Assembly: GCA_003500955.1 (NCBI GenBank)
Contig: DNQP01000302.1
Location: 570 to 10,553 of the forward strand
From: Curvibacter sp.
GTDB lineage: Bacteria; Pseudomonadota; Gammaproteobacteria; Burkholderiales; Burkholderiaceae_C
DNA length: 9,984 nt
Direction: 5' to 3'
Shown here: in pieces, positions 1 through 6,887 of the stretch
Position numbering within the stretch: position 1 is the stretch's first letter
Layout of the letters: every line of letters begins with the position of its first letter
The notes under the pieces: generated by a model
What the model saw: only the letters and a program-made list of their open reading frames with translations
Database searches by the model: none
Told to the model about the DNA's origin: nothing
Program-made: the position numbers and the translations under genes

Positions 1-741
1 GATGCGGTCCAGCGCCTGGTTGGCGCTGTTGGCGTGCAGGGTGGCCAGGCAGAGGTGGCCGGTCTCGGCAAAGGCCACGGCGTGCTCCATGGTCTCACGG
101 TCGCGGATCTCGCCCATCAGGATCACGTCCGGCGCCTGGCGCAAGGTGTTCTTCAGTGCGATCTCCCAGCTGTCGGTATCCAGCCCGACCTCGCGCTGCG
201 TGACCACGCAGTTCTTGTGCATGTGCACGAACTCGACCGGGTCCTCGATCGTGATGATGTGGCCTTGCGAGTTTTCGTTGCGCCAGTCCACCATGGCCGC
301 CAGCGTGGTGGACTTGCCCGAACCCGTGGCGCCGACCAGGATGCACAGGCCGCGCTTGGCCATGGTCACTTCCTTGAGCACCTGGGGCACGCCCAGGGTG
401 TCGATGGTGGGCAGCACCTGCGGGATCACCCGCAGCACCAGCCCCACCTTGCCCTGCTGGATGAAAGCGTTGGCACGGAAGCGGCCGATGCCGGGCGGCG
501 AGATCGCGAAATTGCATTCCTTGGTGCGCTCGAACTCCGCGATCTGCTTGTCGTTCATCACCGAGCGCGCCAGTGCCATGGTGTGGGCCGCGCCCAGAGG
601 CTGGGGCGAGACCTTGGTGATCTTGCCGTCGACCTTGATGGCGGGCGGGAAGTCGGCCGTGATGAACAGGTCGCTGCCGTTGCGGCTGATCATCAGGCGC
701 AGCAGGTCGTTGATGAATTTGGTTGCCTGGTCGCGCTCCAT
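1..741 (-). CDS. pilU: PilU, type IV pilus retraction ATPase (3' end beyond window)
   Basis: PilU is a cytoplasmic hexameric ATPase of the PilT/GspE family. It works with PilT at the base of the type IV pilus to retract the fibre and adds force to PilT-driven retraction. The visible part is the first 247 residues of a protein usually about 370-380 long; the frame is open to the window edge. It begins MERDQATKFINDLLRLMI, typical of PilU. The Walker A motif GATGSGKS is at residues 137-144 (Lys143), the Walker B region ILMGEIRD has its catalytic Glu at 211, and the His-box ETGHLCLATLH lies just before the edge. The ATG at 739-741 is preceded by a near-perfect Shine-Dalgarno (747-755), which fixes the start. 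It lies 33 bp downstream of the pilT stop on the same strand, so the two are probably co-transcribed. PilU rather than a second PilT is preferred from the N-terminus and the order pilT-pilU. Confidence 0.95.
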   Translation of the reverse strand, partial: MERDQATKFINDLLRLMISRNGSDLFITADFPPAIKVDGKITKVSPQPLGAAHTMALARSVMNDKQIAEFERTKECNFAISPPGIGRFRANAFIQQGKVGLVLRVIPQVLPTIDTLGVPQVLKEVTMAKRGLCILVGATGSGKSTTLAAMVDWRNENSQGHIITIEDPVEFVHMHKNCVVTQREVGLDTDSWEIALKNTLRQAPDVILMGEIRDRETMEHAVAFAETGHLCLATLHANSANQALDRI

Positions 742-746
742 GAGAG

Positions 747-755
747 CACCTCCTT
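747..755 (-). promoter_or_regulatory. strong ribosome binding site of pilU
   Basis: Read on the minus strand the sequence is AAGGAGGTG, close to a full anti-16S match, followed by five bases (CTCTC) and the pilU ATG. It decides the pilU start and suggests that pilU is translated efficiently in its own right, not only by coupling to pilT. Confidence 0.8.
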
Positions 756-774
756 CCTAATGCGCCCCGCTGGT

Positions 775-1818
775 TCAGCCGGGGAAGTTCTCGGGGATCT
801 TGGCCTTGCCGCGCGCCTCGGCGGCGCTGATCACGTTGCGGCGCACCAGTTCCGTGAGGTTCTGGTCCAGCGTCTGCATGCCCACGCTGTTGCCGGTCTG
901 GATGCTCGAATACATCTGCGCCACCTTGGCCTCGCGGATCAGGTTGCGGATGGCCGGCGTGCCCAGCATGATCTCGTGCGCTGCGACACGACCCTGACCA
1001 TCCTTGGTCTTGCACAGCGTCTGCGAGATCACCGCCTGCAGCGATTCGGACAGCATGGCGCGGACCATTTCCTTTTCCTCGGCCGGGAACACGTCGATGA
1101 TGCGGTCGATGGTCTTGGCGGCGCTCGAGGTGTGCAGGGTGCCGAAGACCAGGTGGCCGGTTTCCGCAGCCGTCATGGCCAGGCGGATGGTTTCGAGGTC
1201 ACGCATTTCGCCCACCAGGATGGCGTCCGGGTCTTCGCGCAGCGCGGATTTCAGGGCAGCGGCGAAGCTCAGCGTGTGCGGCCCCACCTCGCGCTGGTTG
1301 ATCAGGCACTTCTTGGACTCGTGCACGAATTCGATCGGGTCTTCCACTGTCAGGATGTGGCCGAACTCGGTCTCGTTGAGGTGGTTGACCATGGCGGCCA
1401 GCGTGGTGGACTTGCCCGAGCCCGTGGGGCCGGTCACCAGCACCAGGCCGCGCGGCTTGAGCGCCAGGTCGGCGAAGATCTTGGGTGCGTTGAGCTGCTC
1501 CAGCGTGAGGATCTTGCTCGGAATCGTCCGGAACACCGCGGCTGCACCGCGCTGGGTGTTGAAGGCGTTGACGCGGAAACGCGCCAGGCCGTCGATCTCG
1601 AACGAGAAGTCAACCTCCAGGAACTCTTCGTAGTTCTTGCGCTGGGTGTCGTTCATGATGTCGTACACCATGGCGTGCACTTCCTTGTGCCCCAGGGCGT
1701 CGACGTTGATGCGGCGCACGTCGCCATGCACCCGGATCATGGGGGGCAGGCCGGCGGAGAGGTGCAGGTCGGAAGCCTTGTTCTTGACGCTGAATGCCAG
1801 CAGTTGGGTGATATCCAC
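775..1818 (-). CDS. pilT: PilT, type IV pilus retraction motor ATPase
   Basis: PilT is the main retraction ATPase of the type IV pilus. It forms a cytoplasmic hexamer that drives pilus depolymerisation and thus twitching motility, DNA uptake and surface sensing. The 347-residue product has the usual family length and the expected N-terminus (MDITQLLAFSVKNKASDLHL). The Walker A motif GPTGSGKS contains Lys136, the Walker B region ILVGEMRD has catalytic Glu204, and the His-box TGHLVFGTLHTSSA follows; Lys136 and Glu204 match the numbering I recall for Pseudomonas PilT. The start codon is GTG (1816-1818), chosen because the conserved N-terminus begins exactly there; a purine-rich stretch (AAGGACAGAGG on the minus strand) lies upstream. 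pilU follows after 33 bp, and yggS diverges after 41 bp. No truncation or missing catalytic residue is seen. Confidence 0.97.
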   Translation of the reverse strand: MDITQLLAFSVKNKASDLHLSAGLPPMIRVHGDVRRINVDALGHKEVHAMVYDIMNDTQRKNYEEFLEVDFSFEIDGLARFRVNAFNTQRGAAAVFRTIPSKILTLEQLNAPKIFADLALKPRGLVLVTGPTGSGKSTTLAAMVNHLNETEFGHILTVEDPIEFVHESKKCLINQREVGPHTLSFAAALKSALREDPDAILVGEMRDLETIRLAMTAAETGHLVFGTLHTSSAAKTIDRIIDVFPAEEKEMVRAMLSESLQAVISQTLCKTKDGQGRVAAHEIMLGTPAIRNLIREAKVAQMYSSIQTGNSVGMQTLDQNLTELVRRNVISAAEARGKAKIPENFPG

Positions 1819-1859
1819 GGGGCCCTCTGTCCTTATCTTTGCTACGCTTGCGAAACATT
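1819..1859. promoter_or_regulatory. 41-bp divergent spacer between pilT and yggS
   Basis: This is the only DNA between two divergent start codons, so both promoters must sit here or reach into the coding regions. On the plus strand TATCTT (1834-1839) is a 4/6 match to a -10 box and would start the yggS transcript only about 10-15 bases before its ATG. No convincing -35 partner was found in either direction. Calling this spacer regulatory is inference from gene layout; the boxes themselves are weak. Confidence 0.35.
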
Positions 1860-2552
1860 ATGACCGTGATTGCCACCCAGCTCCAAGCCGTTCATGCCCG
1901 CATCGCTGCCGCGTGTCTTGCAGCGGGCCGCGCGCCAGACAGCGTGCAGCTGCTGGCCGTGTCCAAGACCTTCGGGCCCGAGGCCGTGCGTGCCGCGCAT
2001 GCGGCGGGCCAGACCGCCTTCGGCGAGAACTACATCCAGGAAGCCGTCGACAAGATGGCCCTGCTGCGCGATCTGCCCCTGCAGTGGCACTGCATCGGGC
2101 CCATCCAGAGCAACAAGACGCGGCTGGTGGCCGAACATTTCCACTGGGCCCAGACCGTGGACCGGCTCAAGATCGCCCAGCGACTCAGCGAGCAGCGGCC
2201 GGCCCATCTGCCGCCACTGCAGGTCTGCCTTCAGGTCAATGTGGATGGTGGTGCCACCAAGTCCGGCGTGCGCCCGGAGGAGCTGCCGGCGCTGGCCCAG
2301 GCCGTGGCCGCGCTGCCGCGCCTGCAGCTGCGCGGCCTGATGTGCATTCCCGATCCGCAGGAGGAGGCCGAGGCCATGCGTGCCGTCTTCCTCCGCGCCC
2401 ATGCCCTCTACCAGAACCTGCGTGCCGACGGGCTGCCGCTGGACACCCTGTCCATGGGCATGAGCGGGGATCTGGAAGCGGCCATCGCGGCCGGCAGCAA
2501 CCTGGTGCGCGTGGGTACGGCCATCTTCGGAGGCCGCAGCGCCGTGAAATAA
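1860..2552 (+). CDS. yggS: YggS/PLPBP-family pyridoxal phosphate homeostasis protein
   Basis: This is a cytoplasmic PLP-binding protein of the YggS/PipY/PROSC family. It has a single alanine-racemase-like TIM barrel and no known catalytic activity, and in other bacteria its loss disturbs vitamin B6 and amino-acid pools. The product is 230 residues, normal for the family. The PLP-binding lysine is Lys36 in LLAVSKTF, the same number as in E. coli YggS. Other family signatures are FGENYIQEAVDKM, WHCIGPIQSNKTRL, the LSMGMSGDLEAAI phosphate-binding segment and the end VRVGTAIFGGR. ATG 1860 is chosen because family members start close to this point; an in-frame TTG at 1839 would add seven residues. 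No Shine-Dalgarno is visible before either start, so translation may begin on a very short leader. The pilT-yggS neighbourhood is widespread in proteobacteria, including the E. coli pilT-like yggR next to yggS. Confidence 0.95.
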   Translation: MTVIATQLQAVHARIAAACLAAGRAPDSVQLLAVSKTFGPEAVRAAHAAGQTAFGENYIQEAVDKMALLRDLPLQWHCIGPIQSNKTRLVAEHFHWAQTVDRLKIAQRLSEQRPAHLPPLQVCLQVNVDGGATKSGVRPEELPALAQAVAALPRLQLRGLMCIPDPQEEAEAMRAVFLRAHALYQNLRADGLPLDTLSMGMSGDLEAAIAAGSNLVRVGTAIFGGRSAVK

Positions 2553-2558
2553 GTCACG

Positions 2559-2606
2559 CACTGCCGGCTCCGTGGCTTGGGGCTGGGTTTACCCGGGGGG
2601 GCAGTG
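2559..2606 (+). terminator. possible weak stem-loop after yggS
   Basis: CACTGCC (2559-2565) is complementary to GGCAGTG (2600-2606), and a small GGG/CCC pairing (2585-2587 with 2592-2594) lies between them. It begins 6 bp after the yggS stop. The loop is long and no T-run follows, so this is at best an attenuating structure and may be chance in GC-rich DNA. Confidence 0.2.
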
Positions 2607-2618
2607 TCTGCGTTTACA

Positions 2619-2624
2619 TAAAAT
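2619..2624 (+). promoter_or_regulatory. candidate -10 box for the pseudopilin / GGDEF-EAL unit
   Basis: TAAAAT is a 5/6 match to the sigma-70 -10 consensus in an AT-rich patch (2612-2633) that stands out from the GC-rich surroundings. It would start a transcript near 2631, about 18 bases before the pseudopilin ATG. No good -35 box lies at 16-18 bp, so the promoter may need an activator. This is inference from composition and position. Confidence 0.35.
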
Positions 2625-2649
2625 TACAAATCCAACGCCCACCCCTCTC

Positions 2650-3132
2650 ATGTGCCACCTGCCAGCCCGTCCGGCGCCGCATCGTTCGCCGGGATTCACG
2701 CTCATCGAGCTGCTGCTGGTGGTCGGCCTGCTGGGCGTGCTGGCGGCGATCGCGTTGCCCATGTACCAGGACCACCGCGAGCGCATCCGTCGGACCCAGG
2801 CCATCCAGGACATCGTGGTGCTGCAGGCCCTGGTCCGTGACTACCGGCTCGACGCCGGGCGCTACCCCGACAGCCTGGCCGAGGTCGGCAATGCGGGCCG
2901 GGTCGATCCCTGGGGGCGTCCCTATGTCTACCAGGAGCTGGAGAGCGCGCCGGGCAAGGGCATGGCGCGCAAAGACCGCAGGCTCAACCCGCTCAACTCC
3001 GACTTCGATCTCTACAGCCTGGGCAGGGACGGGGTGTCCAAGACCCAGCTGACCAACAAGGACAGCCTGGACGACATCGTGCGGGCCAATGACGGCGCCT
3101 TTGTGGGCCTGGCCGCCGACTACACGCGCTGA
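2650..3132 (+). CDS. orphan GspG-like type II pseudopilin
   Basis: The product is a 160-residue prepilin-like protein. A 15-residue leader ends in the prepilin-peptidase site SPG|FTLIELLLVVGLLG, with cleavage after Gly15, Phe at mature +1 and Glu at +5, followed by one hydrophobic helix (about residues 16-36). The C-terminal part resembles the GspG major pseudopilin: DPWGRPYVYQ at residues 86-95 and DFDLYSLGRDG at 118-128, followed by acidic residues where GspG proteins bind calcium. It is presumably inserted in the inner membrane and cleaved by PilD. ATG 2650 is chosen because it gives a normal short leader; an in-frame GTG at 2572 would add 26 unlikely residues. No clear Shine-Dalgarno is seen. 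No other secretion-system genes are nearby, so it is an orphan. The next gene starts 8 bp after its stop, suggesting co-transcription. Whether it joins a T2SS, the type IV pilus or its own assembly cannot be read from sequence. Confidence 0.85.
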   Translation: MCHLPARPAPHRSPGFTLIELLLVVGLLGVLAAIALPMYQDHRERIRRTQAIQDIVVLQALVRDYRLDAGRYPDSLAEVGNAGRVDPWGRPYVYQELESAPGKGMARKDRRLNPLNSDFDLYSLGRDGVSKTQLTNKDSLDDIVRANDGAFVGLAADYTR

Positions 3133-3140
3133 GGCCACCG

Positions 3141-5930
3141 ATGCGCAACACCCTGTCCCTGCTCAAGCTCCCGATCCACGGCCTGTTCCTGCGCAGCCGC
3201 GTGGCCCAGCGCGTCTTCACCCTGTTCCTGCTCTCGGCCCTGCTGCCCGCGCTGCTGCTGGCGCTGCTGGCCTATGTGCAGATGCGGGCCATGGACCGCG
3301 AGCACGTGCAGCGGCAGCTGGAGCTCGAAGCCGCGAGTTACACCAGCGGGCTCTACGAGCGCCTGCTCGGTGCGCACTTCATGCTCGGCGTGCAGGCCGT
3401 GAGCCTGCGCCAGGGCGTGACCCCGGACCCGGAGTTCGACGGTCCCGCCCGGCGGGTCTACACGCGCATCGAGGTGCAGCCGGCCGCCGACAGTGCAACG
3501 GTGGCCGAGGCGGCGCAGGCCCATCTGGCACGCGGCGAGAGCCTGCTGCTGACGCAGGGCGAGGTGCAGGCGCCGCGCCTGTGGCTGGTGCGGGCGGTCG
3601 ATCCGGCCCGGCCCGAGCTCGGTCTGCTGCGCGGTCAGCTCGCACCCGATCACCTCTGGGGCGATGCCGAGGACCTGGCCCACCAGACCCAGGTCTGCGT
3701 GCGCGATGCCCTGGGCCTGGTGCTGCATTGCACCGACCCCGCGCTACGGCCGCTGGCCGAACGCCAGGGCCTGCAGGCGGCGGACCCGCAGGACATCGCG
3801 CAGCCGCACACCACGCGCAGCCTGTTCCTGCGCGCGCGCTTTGCCGCCGACGACTGGACCGTGCTGGTGCTGCGTCCGGCGGAGGCCGGCGATCCGGGCT
3901 GGGGCCGCCTGGTCTATCTCTTCCTGGGTGTGGTCCTGCTCATCCTCCTGCTCGTGGCCCTGCTCAGCGGCGTGCAGCTGCGGCGCACCCTGGTGCCGCT
4001 GGAGCGACTGATCGAGGCCACACGGCGCATCGCGCGCGAGGACTTCAAGCTGCCCGTGCAGCTGCAGCGCGACGATGAGTTCGGCGAGCTCGGGCACGCG
4101 CTCAACAAGATGGCGGCACGCCTGGGCCGCCAGATGGGCACGCTGCGCGCGCTGGCCGAGATCGACCACGAGATCCTGGCACGTGCCGACATGGAGCAGA
4201 TCATCACCCGCGTGCAGGAACGCCTGCACGAGCTCTGGCCCCAGGCCGTGACCAGCATGGTGGTGTTCGACCGTCAGGCGGCGGACTTCGGCATCGTGCA
4301 CCTGCGCGCAGGCGAGGGCGAGATGACCGCCAAGGTGCCGAGCAAGCTCGAGCCCTGGCTGCTGGAGCGCCTGGCGCGTGATTACGACGGCATGTGGTTC
4401 GACGTCGGTGGCGGCGAGTTGCCCGACTTCCTGTCCATGGTGGCTGATGCCGGCGCCCAGCGCATCCTGGTGCTGCCCATCTTCTGGCGCGAAAAAGTCA
4501 GCGGCCTGCTGGCCATCGGCCTGATGGAGCCGCGCGAATTCAGCCACGAGCTGGTGCAGCAAGCGCGCGATCTGGTCAACCGCATCGGCGTGGCGCTGGC
4601 CGCGCAGGCGCGTGACGAGCAGCTCAAGTACCAGGCTTTCCACGACGCCCTCACGGGTCTGCCCAATCGCCCACTGCTGCTGGAGCGCCTCACGCAGGAG
4701 ATGGCCCACGCGCGGCGCAGCGGGCGGCAGCTGGCGGTGCTGTTCATCGACCTCGACCGCTTCAAGAAGATCAACGACAGCCTGGGCCACGAGGCCGGCG
4801 ACCGGTTGCTGTGCCAGGTGGCCGAGCGCCTGCTCTCCTGCACCCGCGAAGGCGACACCGTGGCGCGTCTGAGCGGCGACGAGTTCATCGTGCTGCTGCC
4901 GGGCCTGGGCAGCCCCAAACCCGCCGCGCGTCTGGCCGCGGAGATGCAGGAGCTGCTGGGCGAACCCTTCATGATCGGCGACAGCACGGCCTATGTGGGG
5001 GCGAGCATCGGCGTGGTCATCTTCCCGGACGACGGCAGCCTGGCCTCCGAGCTGCTCAAGAAGGCCGACATGGCCATGTACCGCGCCAAGGCCACGGGGC
5101 GCGGGCACGTGGTCTTCTACGAGGAAAGCATGAACCTCGCGCAGCAGGAGCAGTCCGTGCTGGAGCGCGAGCTGCGGCTGGCCATCGCGCGCGGTCAGCT
5201 CTCGCTGCGCTACCAGCCACGCGTGCTGCTGGCCGACAACCGCCTGGCCGGCGCCGAGGCCCTGCTGCGCTGGGAACATCCCGAGCTCGGCCCGATCAGC
5301 CCCGAGAAGTTCATTCCGCTGGCCGAGGAAGTGGGCCTGATCGACGAGCTGGGCCACTGGGTGCTGCAGCAGGTCTGCGCCCAGTTGGCGCAGTGGCAGG
5401 CGGCGGGCTATCGCATCACCGTTTCGGTCAACCTTTCCGGGCGTCAGCTGCGTTCGGGGCGCCTAGTCCAGCAGGTACAGCAGGCCCTGCAAGGGGCCGG
5501 GGTGTCTGCAGCCAGACTGGAGCTGGAGGTGACCGAAGGCACGCTGATCGACGACATCGAGGCCGCCAGCGAGCAGCTGGCGCAGATCAAGCGCACCGGC
5601 GTGATCCTGGCGCTCGACGACTTCGGCACCGGCTACTCCTCGCTGCGTCATCTGCAGCAGCTGCCGCTGGACGTCCTCAAGATCGACCGTTCCTTCATCC
5701 ACGGTCTGGGCCAGGACGACGGGGCGGGCAGCATCGTGCACTCCATCATCGCCCTGGCCCATGCCCTGGGCAAGACCGTGGTGGCCGAAGGCGTGGAGAA
5801 CGAGCGCCAGGCCGAGCTGCTGCGCATCTGGCACTGTGAGCAGGCCCAGGGCTACTACTACAGCCCGCCGCTGACGGCCGCCGAACTGGAGCAGGAGCTC
5901 ACGCCTTCGCGCCCGGCCGAGCTGGCCTGA
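3141..5930 (+). CDS. membrane HAMP-GAF-GGDEF-EAL cyclic-di-GMP enzyme
   Basis: The 929-residue protein is a probable bifunctional diguanylate cyclase/phosphodiesterase. Helix TM1 (about residues 25-46) and TM2 (about 258-278) enclose a periplasmic domain of roughly 210 residues of unrecognised family, with two cysteines (186 and 197) that could pair. Then come HAMP (about 279-331), a GAF-like region (about 335-490), GGDEF (about 500-655) and EAL (about 675-920). The GGDEF domain has DALTGLPNR at 502-510, FIDLDRFKKIND at 535-546 and the active-site variant SGDEF at 578-582, with an inhibitory-site RxxD (Arg569-Asp572) exactly five residues upstream. The EAL domain keeps EALLRW (Glu706), NLS (Asn764), ELEVTE (794-799), DDFGTGYSS (Asp826, Asp827), Lys847 and EGVE (883-886), so the catalytic set looks complete. 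GAGG lies just before ATG 3141. It probably shares a transcript with the pseudopilin upstream. The net direction of activity cannot be read from sequence. Confidence 0.93.
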   Translation: MRNTLSLLKLPIHGLFLRSRVAQRVFTLFLLSALLPALLLALLAYVQMRAMDREHVQRQLELEAASYTSGLYERLLGAHFMLGVQAVSLRQGVTPDPEFDGPARRVYTRIEVQPAADSATVAEAAQAHLARGESLLLTQGEVQAPRLWLVRAVDPARPELGLLRGQLAPDHLWGDAEDLAHQTQVCVRDALGLVLHCTDPALRPLAERQGLQAADPQDIAQPHTTRSLFLRARFAADDWTVLVLRPAEAGDPGWGRLVYLFLGVVLLILLLVALLSGVQLRRTLVPLERLIEATRRIAREDFKLPVQLQRDDEFGELGHALNKMAARLGRQMGTLRALAEIDHEILARADMEQIITRVQERLHELWPQAVTSMVVFDRQAADFGIVHLRAGEGEMTAKVPSKLEPWLLERLARDYDGMWFDVGGGELPDFLSMVADAGAQRILVLPIFWREKVSGLLAIGLMEPREFSHELVQQARDLVNRIGVALAAQARDEQLKYQAFHDALTGLPNRPLLLERLTQEMAHARRSGRQLAVLFIDLDRFKKINDSLGHEAGDRLLCQVAERLLSCTREGDTVARLSGDEFIVLLPGLGSPKPAARLAAEMQELLGEPFMIGDSTAYVGASIGVVIFPDDGSLASELLKKADMAMYRAKATGRGHVVFYEESMNLAQQEQSVLERELRLAIARGQLSLRYQPRVLLADNRLAGAEALLRWEHPELGPISPEKFIPLAEEVGLIDELGHWVLQQVCAQLAQWQAAGYRITVSVNLSGRQLRSGRLVQQVQQALQGAGVSAARLELEVTEGTLIDDIEAASEQLAQIKRTGVILALDDFGTGYSSLRHLQQLPLDVLKIDRSFIHGLGQDDGAGSIVHSIIALAHALGKTVVAEGVENERQAELLRIWHCEQAQGYYYSPPLTAAELEQELTPSRPAELA

Positions 5931-5933
5931 GCC

Positions 5934-5951
5934 GGCGACTCAGCGGTCGCC
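5934..5951. terminator. GC hairpin at the convergent junction
   Basis: GGCGAC (5934-5939) and GTCGCC (5946-5951) form a perfect 6-bp stem with a 6-base loop. It spans the 9-bp gap between two convergent genes and the last codons of the arginase. The location suits a bidirectional transcription barrier. No T-run follows on either strand, so it is not a classic intrinsic terminator. Confidence 0.3.
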
Positions 5952-6860
5952 CTGCGGCGCAGAACGGAACAAGGTGCTCAGCAGGCGCAGGGCGTGGCGC
6001 ACGCTACGCCCGTCGGTGTCCCGACGCGGGAGCAGCTCCATCAGATCGGCCGAGCCCAGGCGCCCGCTGGCGGCGATCGCCTCCATGCAGTCCAGGGCCT
6101 CGGCCAGCGTGGCGCCGCCGCCCACGGGGGTGCCCGTGCCCGGGGCGGCGTCCGGATCGAGGAAGTCCAGATCCAGACTGACATGCAGATAGGCCTCGTC
6201 TTCGATCGTTGCGAGCCACTGCGCCATCGCGGCGCGCGCGCCTTGTGCGCGCAGGGCTGGCAGCCCCATCAGCGGTAGCCGCAGTGCCCGCACGATGTCG
6301 GCCTCCCCCGGGTCGATGCTGCGCACGCCGACCAGCTGCAGCTCGCCCGGCCGCAGTGCTGGCATGTGGCCCGACAACTCGCTCAGGCCCGGCGGTCCGA
6401 TGCCGTGCAGGCAGGCCACGGGCATGCCATGCAGGTTGGCGCTGGGGCTGGTGCGGCGGCTGTTGCAGTCGGCGTGGGCATCGAACCAGAGCACCCGCAG
6501 CGGGCGACCCCGGGCGCGGCAGTGACGTGCGACGGCGCTGATCGAACCGATGGCCAGACTGTGGTCACCGCCCAGCAGCAGGGGCTGGCGGCCGGCGGTC
6601 AGCGCCGCCAGCACGGCGTCGTGCACCTGCGCGCACCAGGCCTGTACCGCTTCGAGGTGGCGGTAGCCCTGCCGATGCTTAGCAGGCCCAGGTGGCGGAC
6701 CGCTGAGGTCGCCCGCGTCGTGCACGCGGCAGCCCGCCCCCTGCAGCGCGTCCTGCAGGCCGGCCGCGCGCAGGGCGGCGGGGCCGTCGCAGCCACCGGG
6801 CAGGCCGGCGCCGGCGTCCGAGGGGGCCCCGATCAGTTCGACTTCGTGCTCCAATGCCAT
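5940..6860 (-). CDS. arginase (L-arginine to ornithine and urea)
   Basis: The 306-residue product belongs to the ureohydrolase family and is best called arginase, a cytoplasmic dimanganese enzyme. All metal ligands are present: His100 in GGDHS, Asp127, His129 and Asp131 in WFDAHAD, and Asp230 and Asp232 in SLDLDFLDP. The arginase-type substrate residues are also visible: Asn133, the SPSANLHGMP loop with His144, Asp183 and Glu186 in DPGE (the same numbers as in human arginase I), Thr244 in GTGTP and Glu275 in DLMELLP. The DPGE and SPSxNxHG elements argue against agmatinase or formimidoylglutamase. The start is ATG 6858-6860, matching the family N-terminus (VELIGAPSDAG); the frame stays open further upstream but without family similarity. 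No Shine-Dalgarno is apparent. It diverges from the phosphoribosyltransferase gene (27-bp gap) and converges with the GGDEF-EAL gene (9-bp gap), so it forms a single-gene unit. The role is arginine catabolism as a nitrogen source or for ornithine supply. Confidence 0.92.
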   Translation of the reverse strand: MALEHEVELIGAPSDAGAGLPGGCDGPAALRAAGLQDALQGAGCRVHDAGDLSGPPPGPAKHRQGYRHLEAVQAWCAQVHDAVLAALTAGRQPLLLGGDHSLAIGSISAVARHCRARGRPLRVLWFDAHADCNSRRTSPSANLHGMPVACLHGIGPPGLSELSGHMPALRPGELQLVGVRSIDPGEADIVRALRLPLMGLPALRAQGARAAMAQWLATIEDEAYLHVSLDLDFLDPDAAPGTGTPVGGGATLAEALDCMEAIAASGRLGSADLMELLPRRDTDGRSVRHALRLLSTLFRSAPQGDR

Positions 6861-6876
6861 GGTTCGATTGTGCTGT

Positions 6877-6880
6877 GGAG
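6877..6880 (+). promoter_or_regulatory. ribosome binding site of the phosphoribosyltransferase gene
   Basis: GGAG lies seven bases before ATG 6888 and inside the 27-bp divergent spacer. It decides the start of the phosphoribosyltransferase: the reading frame is open for about 520 bases upstream, but only by shadowing the arginase gene on the other strand. Confidence 0.6.
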
Positions 6881-6887
6881 CGACACC

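Noticed and set aside
34..1863. A very long open frame on the plus strand running opposite both pilT and pilU
   Set aside because: It is antisense to two fully conserved genes. Its product is low-complexity (rich in His, Gln, Arg, Gly, Asp) with no family similarity. Long antisense frames are expected in DNA with strong third-position G/C bias.
3089..4078. Plus-strand frame rich in Ala, Arg, Gly and Pro overlapping the GGDEF-EAL gene
   Set aside because: It is an out-of-frame shadow of the real gene with the typical biased composition and no domain signature.
6366..6887. N-terminal extension of the phosphoribosyltransferase frame
   Set aside because: It overlaps the arginase coding region on the other strand and has no domain character. 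GGAG followed by ATG 6888 gives a normal PRTase start.
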